DNA from: Tanytarsus gracilentus
Lineage: Eukaryota; Arthropoda; Insecta; Diptera; Chironomidae
Length of the DNA stretch: 64,000 bases
Direction: 5' to 3'
Assembly (NCBI GenBank): GCA_038502055.1
Contig: JAXRKN010000043.1
Location: 5,084,001 to 5,148,000, forward strand
Each line of letters opens with the position of its first letter. Positions within the stretch are counted from its first letter, which is position 1. Under the pieces are notes generated by a model. It was not told where the DNA came from, did no database searches, and worked only from the letters and a program-made list of their open reading frames with translations. Shown here piece by piece: positions 1 to 11,739 of the stretch. Both the position numbers and the translations under genes were made by a program.

Positions 1-207
1 CAAAAGATTGTTTGTGAGTCTTGGGAAGTTGAATTATGGCCATTTTTTCACATTTTTATTTATTCGGCATTTTGGATTTTTTTTTCTGTGGCTTGAAGAT
101 CCAGAAGATATTTTTTCCGATCTCAAATTGTTTACTTTAAAGTAATTTGCAATTTCTTCGTTAGATTCGACTAAGAGAGTGAAACAAGTGTTGAAAAAGT
201 TTATTAA

Positions 208-2533
208 ATGGATTCAGACGCTCGAGGAGGTTCGCCGTCACGCGATAGAGATCGTTCTAGACGTGGAGATAGAATAGGTGGTGAGAGAGGAAGCCGATTC
301 GATGGTGGGCGCGATAGATCTCGTGAAAAAGATAGTCGGGACACGAGACGCATTTACATTTCGAAGTAAGATTTCTCAGTTGCAACCTTTTTAAATATTT
401 GCTCTAAAACAAATTTTATTTTTGTGATCATTCGATAACTTCAAATTGAAAATCTTCTCTCCATACAGTTGTCCCTACGAAATGAAGGTAGTAGCATCCG
501 TCATATTCAGTCAGCATTCGTAAATTCGCTCATAAAAATTCTCTTGTCTCTACTTTCATGTTTAGTGGCAAGAATTGAAAGACTTGTTTCGTCGTGAAGT
601 TGGTGATGTGACTTTTGTTGAGCTGTTTCAAGACGAAAATGGCAAGCCGCGCGGTTGTGGTATCGTTGAATTTGCATCTCCCGATCATGTCAGTGTCGCA
701 CTCGATAAAATGAATCGCTACGATCTCAACGGTCGAAATCTTGTAATCAAAGAAGACTATGGAACTGACCGTGACAAGTTCGGGAGAGTTGTAAAAGCCG
801 GAGGAGGCGGAGGCGGAGGAGGAAATAATGGCGGCGGTGGTGGTTCTTACAGTCGCAGAGATCGCGACGATGATCGAAAGTAAATTTTTACGTTTAAAAA
901 ATTATTTTACCCTCGAAAGTTGTTCATAATTTGCCGCCTCAATTTCATCCCTTTTAATATCTGCGCTAATGAACGACTTTTCTCAAATTTCTACTGTTGT
1001 TGTTGTCTTTGATGATTTGTAGAGACTCTTGCCATACATTTCTTTTTCCTATCTCTCTCTTTTTTGTATCATATTTTTGCAGTTATAATGACTCATCTCG
1101 TTCGCATGGTGGCGGCTCAAATCTTGAGAATTTTAATACCTACGGCTTGAGTGTAAAGTTTTTGGAAGGATTGGGAATCACGCAAGGTCCACTTCACAAT
1201 AAAGTTTTCGTCGCTAACGTAAGTATCAGCCATCTCTGAAGTTGCTTTAAATTTTGCGGGAGACTTGAACTTCTTCAATGAAACAATTATATTTTTTCTA
1301 ATGTGCTCTCTCATACGTTGTTCATCCCTTTTTATAGTTGATTTGATTTGATTTTTTAAACACATTTAAATCCTCCAATTACAGTTGGACTACAAAGTGG
1401 ATGCAAAGAAACTTAAGCAAGTATTCAAGTTAGCTGGTAAAGTGTTCAGCGTCGATTTATCACTCGATAAAGATGGAAACAGCCGAGGATTCGCTGTCGT
1501 TGAGTTCGAGCATCCAGTTGAGGCTGTTCAAAGCATTTCCATGTTCGATAGACAAACTTTATTTGATAGGCGTATGACAGTTCGTTTGGATCGTATTCCA
1601 GATAAAAGCGAGGGTATTAAATTACCCGAAGGCTTAAAAGCAATCGGCATTGGTCTCGGTCCAAACGGTGAACCACTACGCGACGTTGCAAGAAATATTC
1701 CAAATGTTCAGAATAATGCGGCTCAGAATATGCAGAATCTTGTGAATCCACTGACTTCGCTTAGCAATAGTCTCAGTCAACTACAGAATGTCGCTCCTGC
1801 ACCTGTACAGGCTCCAAGTTTACTCGGGCCCATTCCCAATAATTCCAGTTTGTCGGGTTTGGCCGCTGTTGTTGGCAATTTGTCAAATTTGACAGGTGGT
1901 GCGTTGTCGAATCCATTGCTCTCTTCCGCTGCTGCAAGTCTTAACTCATTAGGCATTAGCTTAAATCCTAACAATGATCAAATGGGCAACGTTCAGAATC
2001 AGCAGCAGCAGCAAAACATGGGTCAGTCTTCGTTTAATTCTTACAACACGAGCAGTGGTTACAATTCGGGAAATCGAAACGACGATTTGTCTGCGTACGG
2101 AGGTGGCGGTGGTGGTGGAAATCAGATTCGCAATTACAACACATCAAACGACGATTATGGATCTCGTTTTGGTGGAAGTTCAAGTAACTCTCGAAAGCAA
2201 CCATCTGACACCATAATTATTCGAAATGTAAGTTTACTTTTTCATTAATGTATCAGTTTTATTAATTGAAATTTTTAATTTAGCTTCCATCAAATTGGAC
2301 TTGGCAAAATCTTCGCGATAAATTCCGTGACGTTGGCGAAGTTAAATTTGCGGAAATTCGTGGGTTGGACACCGGTGTCGTTCGTTTTTCAAAGGAGCGT
2401 GAAGCGGAAGTCGCTATAAGTAATTTACAATTTATTTGAATTTAATTGAGTCATTAATTTTCACTTTTTCTTTACAGAATTGCTCGATAATTCACGCTTT
2501 GATGGTCGCGTCGTCGAAATTGATTACTTTTAA
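208..2533 (+). CDS. rump: hnRNP M / Rumpelstiltskin, three-RRM RNA-binding protein
   Basis: Exons: 208-365, 469-487, 566-879, 1083-1218, 1385-2227, 2284-2419, 2478-2533. Joined they give 553 aa with unbroken phase. RRM1 lies at about residues 49-124 (RNP2 IYISN, RNP1 RGCGIVEF), RRM2 at about 203-277 (VFVANLD, RGFAVVEF) and RRM3 at about 484-553 (IIIRNLP), ending in the last residues as in hnRNP M. An Arg/Asp/Ser-rich head precedes RRM1. Gly runs and a Gln/Asn/Ser/Gly-rich linker with a poly-Gln tract separate the RRMs. The family binds pre-mRNA and mRNA in the nucleus. In Drosophila rump helps localise nanos and oskar mRNA. The start is the first ATG in a good context (AAATGG). Exon 2 is only 19 nt, so automatic prediction could skip it. 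A poly(A) signal AATAAA lies near 2847. Confidence 0.93.
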
Positions 2534-3137
2534 AATTCTTACGATTTTTGCATGCTCTTTTTCGCAACTCTCTAAGATTCTTTCATTTTTACATAAGACG
2601 TTTGCTCAACTTTTTTCTCCAATTTTCGCCCACCCATTTTTTAGTGACATAAAAATGATTTCTTCCCTAGCATTATCATCACACACACTCTAGAGAGAGT
2701 TTGACAGCTAAATAACTTTTCTTTACAAGACATTCTTCCATAATTACATTAATAGAGTCGAGTTTGCTTTCATTATTTTGTACAATGACCCCATTTAAGG
2801 TTTGCACATGTAGGATTTTGATCGAGATATTTCAAAGAGAATCGGTGAATAAAAAAAATTTAAGAGAAAAAAGAAAACTTTTTAGCTAACGTACAAAAAA
2901 ATTTCAGTCGTTCACGTTTACGTCGGTGCATAATCCAACATAAAGAAGAAACGTTCAGTGGCGAACTTATTTTTCTGCGTTATTCCGAAATTTTCTTCTT
3001 CAACTCTCGTGCATATAAATTTCTTTTTTTAAATAGTTAGTATTTTATAATTTCAACTGCATCATATGTGCAACTCTCAGTAATCATCCCCAATCAATAA
3101 TCTTGCACCATTCGCTCCACAACATATAACCGATAAA
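2534..3137. other. Intergenic: rump 3' UTR and Lobe 5' region
   Basis: About 600 bp without a coding feature I can support. It contains the rump 3' UTR with AATAAA near 2847 and the leader of the next gene on the same strand. Confidence 0.5.
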
Positions 3138-4581
3138 ATGTTCTTCTGCAAGTGTTTGAACGTAATTTGCGAGTTAAAGAATGGCACTCAGAAGTGTCAA
3201 GCGAGCAGCATCAAGCTGAGTCCTATTCAGAAATCAATCACGGACACTTCGTTCTATGAGATGCTTGATTTCTTGAAATCGGTAACTATAATGTTTGGCA
3301 TCATCGCAAACTGACATTTTTATTTTGTTTCGCAATTAAATTCTCTCTTTCTCGCATTGGCCATATTTACTATGTGCAGCTTGTTTAGTGCCGAGAGAGA
3401 GAGAAAGAAAAATAATTTGTGACGACATAAAATCGGCTAAACGAGTTCTTGTGAATTTATCGATGAATTCCTAGAAAATAATTTATTGTCACTCTTATAT
3501 TACATGCACACACACACACAGGCATTGGGACCATTTTCGATGAAAGGAGCATCCATTGCAATTCAGCACGAAGTTCTCATTCAAAAGTCGCGAACTGACA
3601 AATGGACGGTCAACAAATGCTTAAATTGTGATTGCTTCGTCTACGCTACAGCTGATGATGATGAGATGCTGGTCAACGCTCAGCTCTTACGTGATAATAA
3701 TAGTTTGTTGCTAGGAACAATGAGTTCCGATAAAAATTTCTCGTTGCCATTTAAAGGTGAAATTTAATTTTATTTCAATTTAAATAATAATTAATTATCG
3801 TCAATTTTTTGTCCCCTCAGTTATTCTCAAGCCCATTGACGAATCGAATATTTCATCGATAAATAAGACAATTAATGATGATCCGCGCATAAAGTGTCTT
3901 TTTGGAAAGTTGCAAGACTACATTGCACAGGAATCAAGTGATACCGAGGCTGAGATTAGACGCCTCACGCTTCAATTAAATCAACGTCGTCAGCAGGCCG
4001 AAAGAGATTTTCAAAAAATCGTTACGCTTATTAATTCGATTGAAAACAGCACCTTTGAGCAAAGTACAAACATACCCATGTCAACAACTGACATAACACC
4101 ACCCGTAACACCCGAGAGTTCGATGGAGGATCATCACAAGACATTAATGGCGGCTAAGAATTCTCGCGATGGCACTGCGAAACATAACAGTGCTCTCTTG
4201 CAGAAGCCAGTTATCACACGTACAATTGACTTTGATGATGACATTTTTGAGCTTGACGGAATGCAAGATGTTAGTGCCGCTAAAAATGAAGATATTGATC
4301 ATTATCACAAATACTCGGATACGGAAACATCGGATGTCGAGGAGATGCCCGAGAGAAGACCAACGCGTGGTCGCTCAGGAAGCGCTTGCATTGCTCGTTC
4401 TGCACCGATCTCGATGCCTCAATTTTTGCACCATGCTATTCATCCCGATAACAAGCGAGACGTCATTAATGAGAATGATATTGCAAGCAGCATTAAGTTT
4501 TTGGCCAAGTCCATTCACGCCGATTCCGTTTTTGGCGAATTACCGGTGCGTCCGATTTTTAAGTACAACACAGAGTTCTAA
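3138..4581 (+). CDS. Lobe: Lobe / PRAS40 (AKT1S1)-like TORC1 regulator
   Basis: Exons 3138-3281, 3522-3756 and 3821-4581 give 379 aa. Three features match PRAS40. An ARSAPISMP segment parallels the human KSLP-type AKSLPVSVP motif. An acidic IFELDG segment resembles a TOS motif (F-x-[ILM]-D). The C-terminal DIASSIKFLAK...VFGELPVRP block parallels the end of PRAS40. RGRSGS fits an Akt-type RxRxxS site. A coiled-coil stretch follows residue 140 (AEIRRLTLQLNQRRQQAERD). PRAS40 binds Raptor and restrains TORC1 until Akt phosphorylates it. Drosophila Lobe controls eye growth. The N-terminal half is insect-specific. Identification rests on motif memory, not on an alignment. AATAAA lies at 4800-4805. 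Confidence 0.75.
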
Positions 4582-5356
4582 TTAAGCGGCCGACGGTGCT
4601 TTTTTTTTGATAAGGCTATTTGAGGTTAATGCTCCCCTCAAACACAAGTCCTGTGCATCAATTTTTCTTCTTCTTTTTTGAGAATTAACTTTTTCTCCCC
4701 TTTTAAAATTAACTACCTTAAAATTACTGCAAACTCATCCCAGAGAATCATAAAACTCTTTTTTAAAAACTATGAAATCATATTCTACTAAAAGAGAAAA
4801 ATAAAATTTTATATTTTGAGCGAAAAGAAATAAGAATGAGCGCAAATATGCAATTTTACACACACACACGAGCTCATAAATAAATGTTTATGAAAGAAAA
4901 AAATACCGTTTGAGTTTAGTTGAAAAAATGTTTCACTTTTTATTAGTAGTTTCTTTATATATATAAAAAAGGACAGGTCTTTTTAGATTTTATACATTTA
5001 CATATTTTTTTTTGATCGGAGTGAGCTTTTGATTTTTTTCAAGTATATAACGCTTATATACTTTTCATGTTTTAAGCATCTAACTCCTGAATTTTTCTGA
5101 GTACGTTCCTTTGTGTAATTAAATTTATTTTCTATATATGCAATGATATTACTTTTTGATAAAAACTTACTAATTGGTCGAAAATTCACTAAAAAATTGT
5201 CCAGGTACAGAGATTTAAGTTTAAGTACGTCAATCTCTCACATTTCATAATATTAGAAAATTTCACTGATAAATGGGTCTAAATCTGATACTTACACATC
5301 TAGATGAGTCTTAATTCCAAACAAAAAAATATTGATATACAAAAAAAGAGTCTTCC
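4582..5356. other. Convergent intergenic region
   Basis: Holds the 3' ends of Lobe (+, AATAAA at 4800-4805) and the PH/PDZ gene (-). AT-rich, with a short (CA)n run near 4859. No coding potential recognised. Confidence 0.5.
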
Positions 5357-7277
5357 TTATTGCAACATGTAATCACGATAATTTTTCATTGCCTTCAAAT
5401 CTTTGCGAAGTTTTGATATGAAATCAGATGGGTGAAGTAAGAGACTAGTCTCTAGGCCAGTGGTGAGAAGTAGTTCAGTCTCATCATATTTTTTATGAGA
5501 TATCAAACTGAGTGGACGAAAATTTATTTCAGTGATGATCCAAAATATTGAGTCATCGGCATTCGAAGATGGCCTAGCGGGAATTCCAGCACGTGATGCG
5601 ATAGAGTTGGGAATGATGTCGAGGAGAGAATTTCCATCGCGAATCAGCCCCAAACACTGATTTTCGAATTCCCTCTTGATGAGAAAAATTTCACCTAATG
5701 GCAGCCTCCGAATGACAATTTCCACAAAGAGTCCTCCGCACATTTTAATGTACTTTTGAGCGTCGACATTGCTCTTTATGTTCGCGATATTGTTAACTGC
5801 TAACAACTGATCGCCAACATGAAAGACATAGAGCTGTGGAATTGCTTTGAGGCCTGCAATCCAGAGTGTCTCGTTGTAGGAAACGAAAGCAATTGCATCG
5901 ATGCAATCCTTCTTTCTTAGCTTGAATCTTATTTCACTGCCACTCTCTTGTCGCAGCTGAAAGACTTGTTGCTCGCGCAGGGATTTTCTTTTTTCGTGGA
6001 CCGGCGTCAATTTAGGTGCAAGTGGAAGATGTGGAAGTTTTTTAGGCGTGCATGGAGCCGATTTCGTTTCTTTAATGTGATTTTCACTTGTTGATGTAGT
6101 TGGCAGTGGATAAGGAAGTTTAGCGCTCTTTTTCTCTAATTTAATTGGCGACGAGCTCGTTGCCTTGTACAAATAATCATAGTCGACTTCAATTTTAATT
6201 TTTGTAACTTTTGACGGATCAATTCCGTTCAGTTCCTTTGCTTGAAAAGTCTCGGCCGACACTGGAATAATGGTTATGTTTTCCGCGAAAGTTGATGCAT
6301 CCTCACTAGGAATGTATTCGACTTTGAGTGATGTCGGTGGAACTCGTTCATTTTCATTATCATCATAATTTCCTTCAAACTCATCGGAATCTAAAAACTC
6401 CTCGACATTACTGGCCGTTGAGAAATTGGCGGAATTCTGAGCAGCACTACGATGACGCATGAGAGGATTGGAGAGGAGATTAATTAGATTTTGAGATGAC
6501 GTGTTTGATTTGGCAAAATTAGGAAATATTGGAATCGACACTGCATCCTCGAATGTCTCACTGTTATCGTCTAAAGTACATGACTCAACTAGAATTGACT
6601 CGATATGTGACACTTCTTCTTCTTCTTCTTCATGATTGCTCGTTGTGGCCAATGTTGCATTGTTATTTTCGATACTAATTTGACTAACTTGTTCATGAGA
6701 TGCTGTTTGAGATTCATTTCCGTTCTCTTGATCACGTGGCTGCACTTCCAAGCCAGGAACTCTTTCGGTGAGAGGCGAATTGACGGGTCTTTCGGGTAGT
6801 GGATCGCGTGGATTACGGGTTTGTTGCAAAATAGGTCTCATGACTGGCGGTCGACTGTAGAAATTTTCCTTGGGACTTAGTATTTTCAATTCGCGTAGCT
6901 TCAACTTAAGACAATTAACCCACTCATTCATCAATTCCCATCGCTTGCATCCAAATGATAAAACTTCATTCTCCAAAATGATAACGAAGTCAAATGACTG
7001 ATCTGATGATTGATGAACATGAGTTCTAATTTTTACTCCAACATATTTGGATTTCTTCAATTCAATTCTCTCGGGCGGAAAAACTCCTTTTTTTGCAAAA
7101 ACTGTATCGCAAGAAGAAGAAGAAGAAAAATGTTACACACATTAATAATAAATTTATTTCCAGTTCTCTTTTTTTTTAATACTCACTTTCGAGGAACGGA
7201 AAGTCATTATGTATTGAAAAGACTACAAAAACTTTTTTATTCGAATAGTTGAGAAAGCCTTGTTTTAAAACTTCCAT
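5357..7277 (-). CDS. PH-domain protein with tandem C-terminal PDZ domains (orphan)
   Basis: Two exons, 7277-7187 and 7101-5357, encode 611 aa. Residues 1 to about 105 read as a PH domain: it opens MEVLKQGFLNY, has FPPERIEL in the middle and ends in a helix EWVNCLKLKLREL. A long acidic, Ser/Glu/Pro-rich linker follows. The last 195 residues form two PDZ-like folds (about 417-498 and 500-585), with VGDQLLAVNN, IIPNSIASRAGI and FWIITEINFRPL, followed by a basic helix DFISKLRKDLKAMKNYRDY. The start at 7277 is chosen because it keeps phase across the intron and completes the first PH strand. PH domains often bind phosphoinositides and PDZ domains bind C-terminal peptides, so a membrane-linked scaffold is the inference. 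I do not recognise a named fly gene. Confidence 0.82.
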
Positions 7278-8193
7278 GATCCTAAAACTCCCATATTTTT
7301 ATTTTTAGCTAATATTTCTTTCAATTCTTCTCAGCATCTGAAGCGATTTGACGAGTCTAATTTAATTTTTTCTCTCTGCAATAAAATTTGTTGAAAAATG
7401 AAAGGATTTTTTCTCTCTCAATAACTCAAAGTGTGAGCATTTGCTGATGGATTTTTCACTTTTCGAATATATAAATTTTATATTTTAAAAAATATAAAAT
7501 TTGAAAAATATGCCACGTGATTAATTTGAAATTTTAATTGAAAAATAATTTTTACCAGTAAAATTCTCACTTTCAAATGCACGCACATGGTTGCTCCAGC
7601 GCCACCAACGTAAAAATTCCGCTGGATAAAACTTTGCTATATTTTTGCGAGGGGTTATTCATAATACTAAATGCACTCTTAATTTTCTCGCAAAAATTCG
7701 ACAAAGCAGTTCTAACGATGAGTTCATGAAAATTTTGATTAAAAATAAAATTTGAAATGTTGCTTCATTCCGTACAAATACTCCGAAATTTATAAATTAA
7801 TTACGAATTTTTATTAATTTTCAAAATTTTTTGAATTTTAGAATTTTTCAAAATATTGAGACTTTTAAAATTTTTGAAATTTTGATTTTTTAAAAAAATA
7901 TCAAAACTTTTATGACTTTTTGAATTTGTGGTGAATGCTGAGTTCAACGAGGTGCATGAAGCTTTAGTTCTCAAAAATGGACATTAGTGGTACTCCTGGC
8001 CGTCCATGATAGACATTCCTCAAAAATCATCAATGTCAAACGATTTCTAATCCAATGACGAGTTCATCTGCTTTGCTGAACCTTTTGCCGAAAATTAAGA
8101 GTGCATTCGGCGTTGTGAATGACCCCTCGATTTTTTTTGCTATAAATCAACAAGCTGTTCAAAATTGTCAATTTTAAATTTTTTTAGCGAATT
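7278..8193. other. Divergent promoter interval containing a MITE-like element
   Basis: About 0.9 kb between the PH/PDZ start (-) and the GCP2 start (+). More than half is the inverted-repeat element at 7648-8129. The rest is AT-rich. A tttttttag tract ends at 8187, just upstream of the GCP2 ATG, and could be a 5' UTR splice acceptor. Confidence 0.5.
7648..8129. mobile_element. MITE-like element with about 70 bp imperfect terminal inverted repeats
   Basis: The left end begins CGAGGGGTTATTCATAA and the right end finishes in the imperfect reverse complement TTGTGAATGACCCCTCG. Both ends share a perfect core, ATGCACTCTTAATTTTC, at the same distance inside, and similarity continues to GCAAAGCAG-type sequence about 65-70 bp in. 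The span is about 482 bp with no coding capacity. Flanking A-T(5)-G on the left and A-T(8)-G on the right could be a target-site duplication with a slipped T run. Superfamily not assigned. Confidence 0.72.
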
Positions 8194-11100
8194 ATGGCTG
8201 AGGTTAGAGCTAAGAAGAAGCTCGAGGAGATTTCAACGAGGTTCAGCAATAAGACAACAGCTGATCAAATCTTTAATCTGTTCAAAAATTCACAAAACAA
8301 ATATTCACACGAAAAGTTATTTGGTTTTTTGCAAAATTCAATTAAGCCACTGATATTGGATGGCGATAAGTTACTCGCGCAATACGAAACAAACATTAAG
8401 AAGCATCAAAAGACATCACACGAAGCGTTAGTAATCATGCTGAATAACGCAACTGTAGTAAAACAATCGCCAAAACCGCCAATAGCTGAAAAACCAAATC
8501 TCACAAAAATTAGCGTGAGATCAGACAATTTCGAGAGTCCAACAATGTCATCGACACGCTATGAGCCGGCTGCACCTGAAATTGTCGTCTCTGAGGTGAC
8601 AAAAAATATTTACTAAAGCTTTACTGGATCTTAAATTTTTTACATTTTAGATTAAAGAAAGACTCGCTCAAGTGACACAACAACAAAATGTATCTAGACA
8701 GACTTCACTGCGTCCTTCTCTCAACACATCAGCCGGCTCAGTCGGTTCAGTGGCTCAGTCGAAGAAGCAAATTCCATTAGTTCACACACTAATGTCCATA
8801 AATCCAATTGCCGCGGGAACTTTTGTGTTCAGCAGTGACATTCTCTTGCCATTTCAACGTGTTCCTAAACCAATCGTGGGACTGCCAGCTGCCGAACAAG
8901 AGAGAAATATCATCACCGAAATGCTCTACACACTCGTTGGAATCAATGCCAATCTCATACAGCCAAAAGTACAAATTGTCGAGGGTGAATACACGATGGT
9001 TAATAATTGGATACAATATAAACGTGCAAACGTCGAATTCGAGCTCGATGAGCAGATTAGTGATTCCGTTAAGGACATACTGAAGGATATTCTTCCCTTA
9101 GCTAATCTATACTGCCAGCTTCAATTGTTCGTTGACTATGCGCGTGCTCGTGATAGTGGACAAGTATTGCAAGCTCTCTCCGAAGCATGCGGGAAATTGA
9201 TTGAAGACTACATCGTAACTGTCGCTCAACTCGAATCAATGCACAATCGTCGCGAATTAAATCTTCAGAAAATGCTATTTCTTCTTCGTCCAATCATTCA
9301 GACAATGGAAACTGTGGTCACACTCTGCGTTAAACTTCAAGACAATAATACTCGAGGAGGTAATGTCCTTACGATGCTACACGACAACATTTCTCTATTT
9401 AGTGGCGATAAAAATTCTCAGAAAATTATCGTTCACTTGACTCAGAAAGCGGCTGTGCCATACATGGAGATATTGAGTCTATGGATCTACAAAGGAATTG
9501 TTCACGACCCTCGACAGGAGTTTTTCGTCGAAGATCATGGTGAAAAATTGAGTGCCGATTGCTATTTGGATGATTTTTGGGAAAAGAGATTTGTCCTGCA
9601 TACTGAAAGAATTCCTCGATTCCTCGAGAAGCAAGCGGACATGATTTTAAGAACGGGAAAGTATCTGAATGTCATTCGAGAGTGTGGAAAGAGAATTGCT
9701 TTCAATCAATCCGACACCATCTTAAAGTTTTCACATACCGATGAGCAGAGCTATGTCAGTTTAATCAACGACGCATACACATTCGCGTCGAAGGCCTGCA
9801 TGGAGCTTATTATGGATGATTACGATTTAATGGGTCATTTGTTGAGTGTAAAGAGATATTTCTTACTTCAACAGGGCGACTTTATCGTTCAATATCTCGA
9901 TGCGTGCGATCAAGAGCTCTCAAAGGGTGTCGACGATGTTATGCCGATAAGATTGGAAAATCTACTCGAATTGACACTCCGCATGTCGTCGGCAAAGTTT
10001 GATAAATATCAAGATAATCTCTCGACAAATGTCATGCCCTTCGATATTGTCACGCAAATGACTAAAATTAACAAGAGCACTGGAAGTGATTTCAATGAGG
10101 AGTACGACTTACCCGATACTTCAACGCTCTCCGGTATCGAGTGCTTCACATTCGCCTACAAAACTGCATGGCCCATTTCTATCGTTCTGCACCATATAAC
10201 GATCTCAAAGTATCAAATAATTTTCCGACAACTCTTTTACTGCAAATATGTTGAGAATTTCTTGTGTCGCGTATGGCTCGGAAATAATAATGCCAAAAAG
10301 TTTGATCTCGAGACGAGCGAGCAATATCGTGCGGCATTCACTCTCCGTCAACGGATGATGAACACCATTCAGAATCTCGAGTATTACATGATGATTGAAG
10401 TTATTGAGCCAGTTTGGCTCGTTTTTATGCAACAAATAACCAAAGCGAAAAATCTCGACGAAGTTCTTTTCTATCACGAGGATTTTCTCGATCACTGCTT
10501 GAAGAACTGCATGCTATGCTATTCGGATATTCTCAAAGTTATTGTCAAGATTTGCAATCTTTGCATTGATTTCTGCAAGTTTATCGAGGTAAGATTTAAC
10601 AATGCTCAATCAAGGGGTTTCCTTTGTTGTTTTTGTGGTGCTCACTGTTTTTCTCTATTTTTATCTGTATTTTGCTATCGTTGGATTTAATCACGTCAAA
10701 AAAATCACATTTGTCCTCTTGTTGAAACTTGTTAAATATGTTTAGGAGGCACAGCGTCACTTTATCGATGCCGAATTATCATCGATGCTATCGAACAGTT
10801 ATTTGAGCGATGATAATTTGAGTCATGTCGATGAGCAGCAGCAGGTTAGCTTTTAATATTGCGCACTATTACACATCATTTTTGAATTATGAGTTTATGA
10901 TGCACACTTTTATGTTAAGGCTAACACACAATCCATTAAACAATATACACAAAAGCTTTAAATTTTTAAAACTTTATGAGGAAGATTTTATGAGTTTGAT
11001 GAACTTCCTCGTTCGTTAAAAAGGGTTCAAATTTTAATATTTTTTTCTTTTAAAATTAGAAGGACTCACGACCGGAGACGTTCTCGGAGAAAGTGGCTCG

Positions 11101-11251
11101 ATTCGATTCCGTTTTCACTCAACAGACAGTCGCACTTTTAGTGAAAATTCAACAGCAGGCCGAGAAATCTCACTCAGAAAAATTCGTCTCGCTCATTCAT
11201 CGCATAAATTTCAACAACTTTTACAGTGATAAATTAACAGCCACCGAATAA
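8194..11251 (+). CDS. Grip84: Gamma-tubulin complex component 2 (GCP2/Grip84)
   Basis: Exons 8194-8595, 8651-10588, 10746-10844 and 11060-11251 give 876 aa. GCP2 is a core subunit of the gamma-tubulin small complex, which nucleates microtubules at centrosomes. GRIP1 motif landmarks are LYTLVGINANLIQPK, DYIVTVAQLE, SVPYMEILSLWIYKG-type sequence (here AVPYMEILSLWIYKGIVHDP), FVLHTERIPRFLEKQAD and ILRTGKYLNVIRECGKRI. The GRIP2 part continues with NLEYYMMIEVIEPVW and HEDFLDHCLKNCML. Length fits the family (about 830-900). Acidic exon 3 (SSMLSNSYLSDDNLS...) is an insertion near the end. AATAAA lies at 11287-11292. The neighbouring upstream MITE ends 64 bp before the start codon. Confidence 0.95.
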
Positions 11252-11739
11252 ATTCCACATTATAGAATTTGTAAATCTCATCAACTAATAAACTTACAAA
11301 CTTACTTGCGTGTCATCAAGAGTTTAATTAATTTAATTTTTATTTTTCATCTTCTCGTTCTCACATTATTTTTTGTTTTTTAATATATATCGTTACTAAA
11401 AACATAATCAATTGATTAATTGGAAATACATTTCTGTAGATTATTTAATTTGTTGTTGCAGTTTTATTCTTTTCTGAAGTTAAATACGTAAAAATCATTT
11501 TTTAAAATTTAATTGCTATTACCTTCTAAGAATAATAATAAATTTAATAATAATGCAATTATGCATACATACAAGTGGAGACGCATCAATAACTTTTCGC
11601 AGTTTTCCCTCTTTTACATCGCACCATGTTTAAAGAACATTTTTTTAAATGCATCGCGTCATCGCTCAACTTTGTGAAATTAATTTTTCGGGACTTTCTC
11701 TCTCAACACGTGAGCTCACTTTTTATTAGTTTGCAAACA
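11252..11739. other. Convergent intergenic region
   Basis: 3' UTRs of GCP2 (+) and WAC (-). Very AT-rich, with AATAAA at 11287-11292 on the + strand. No further gene seen. Confidence 0.5.

Noticed and set aside
7187..7207. ATG at 7205-7207 (-) as start of the PH/PDZ protein
   Set aside because: It would leave the exon in phase 0, while the next exon at 7101 needs one leading base. The overlapping frame from the ATG at 7277 fits the phase and supplies the first PH strand.
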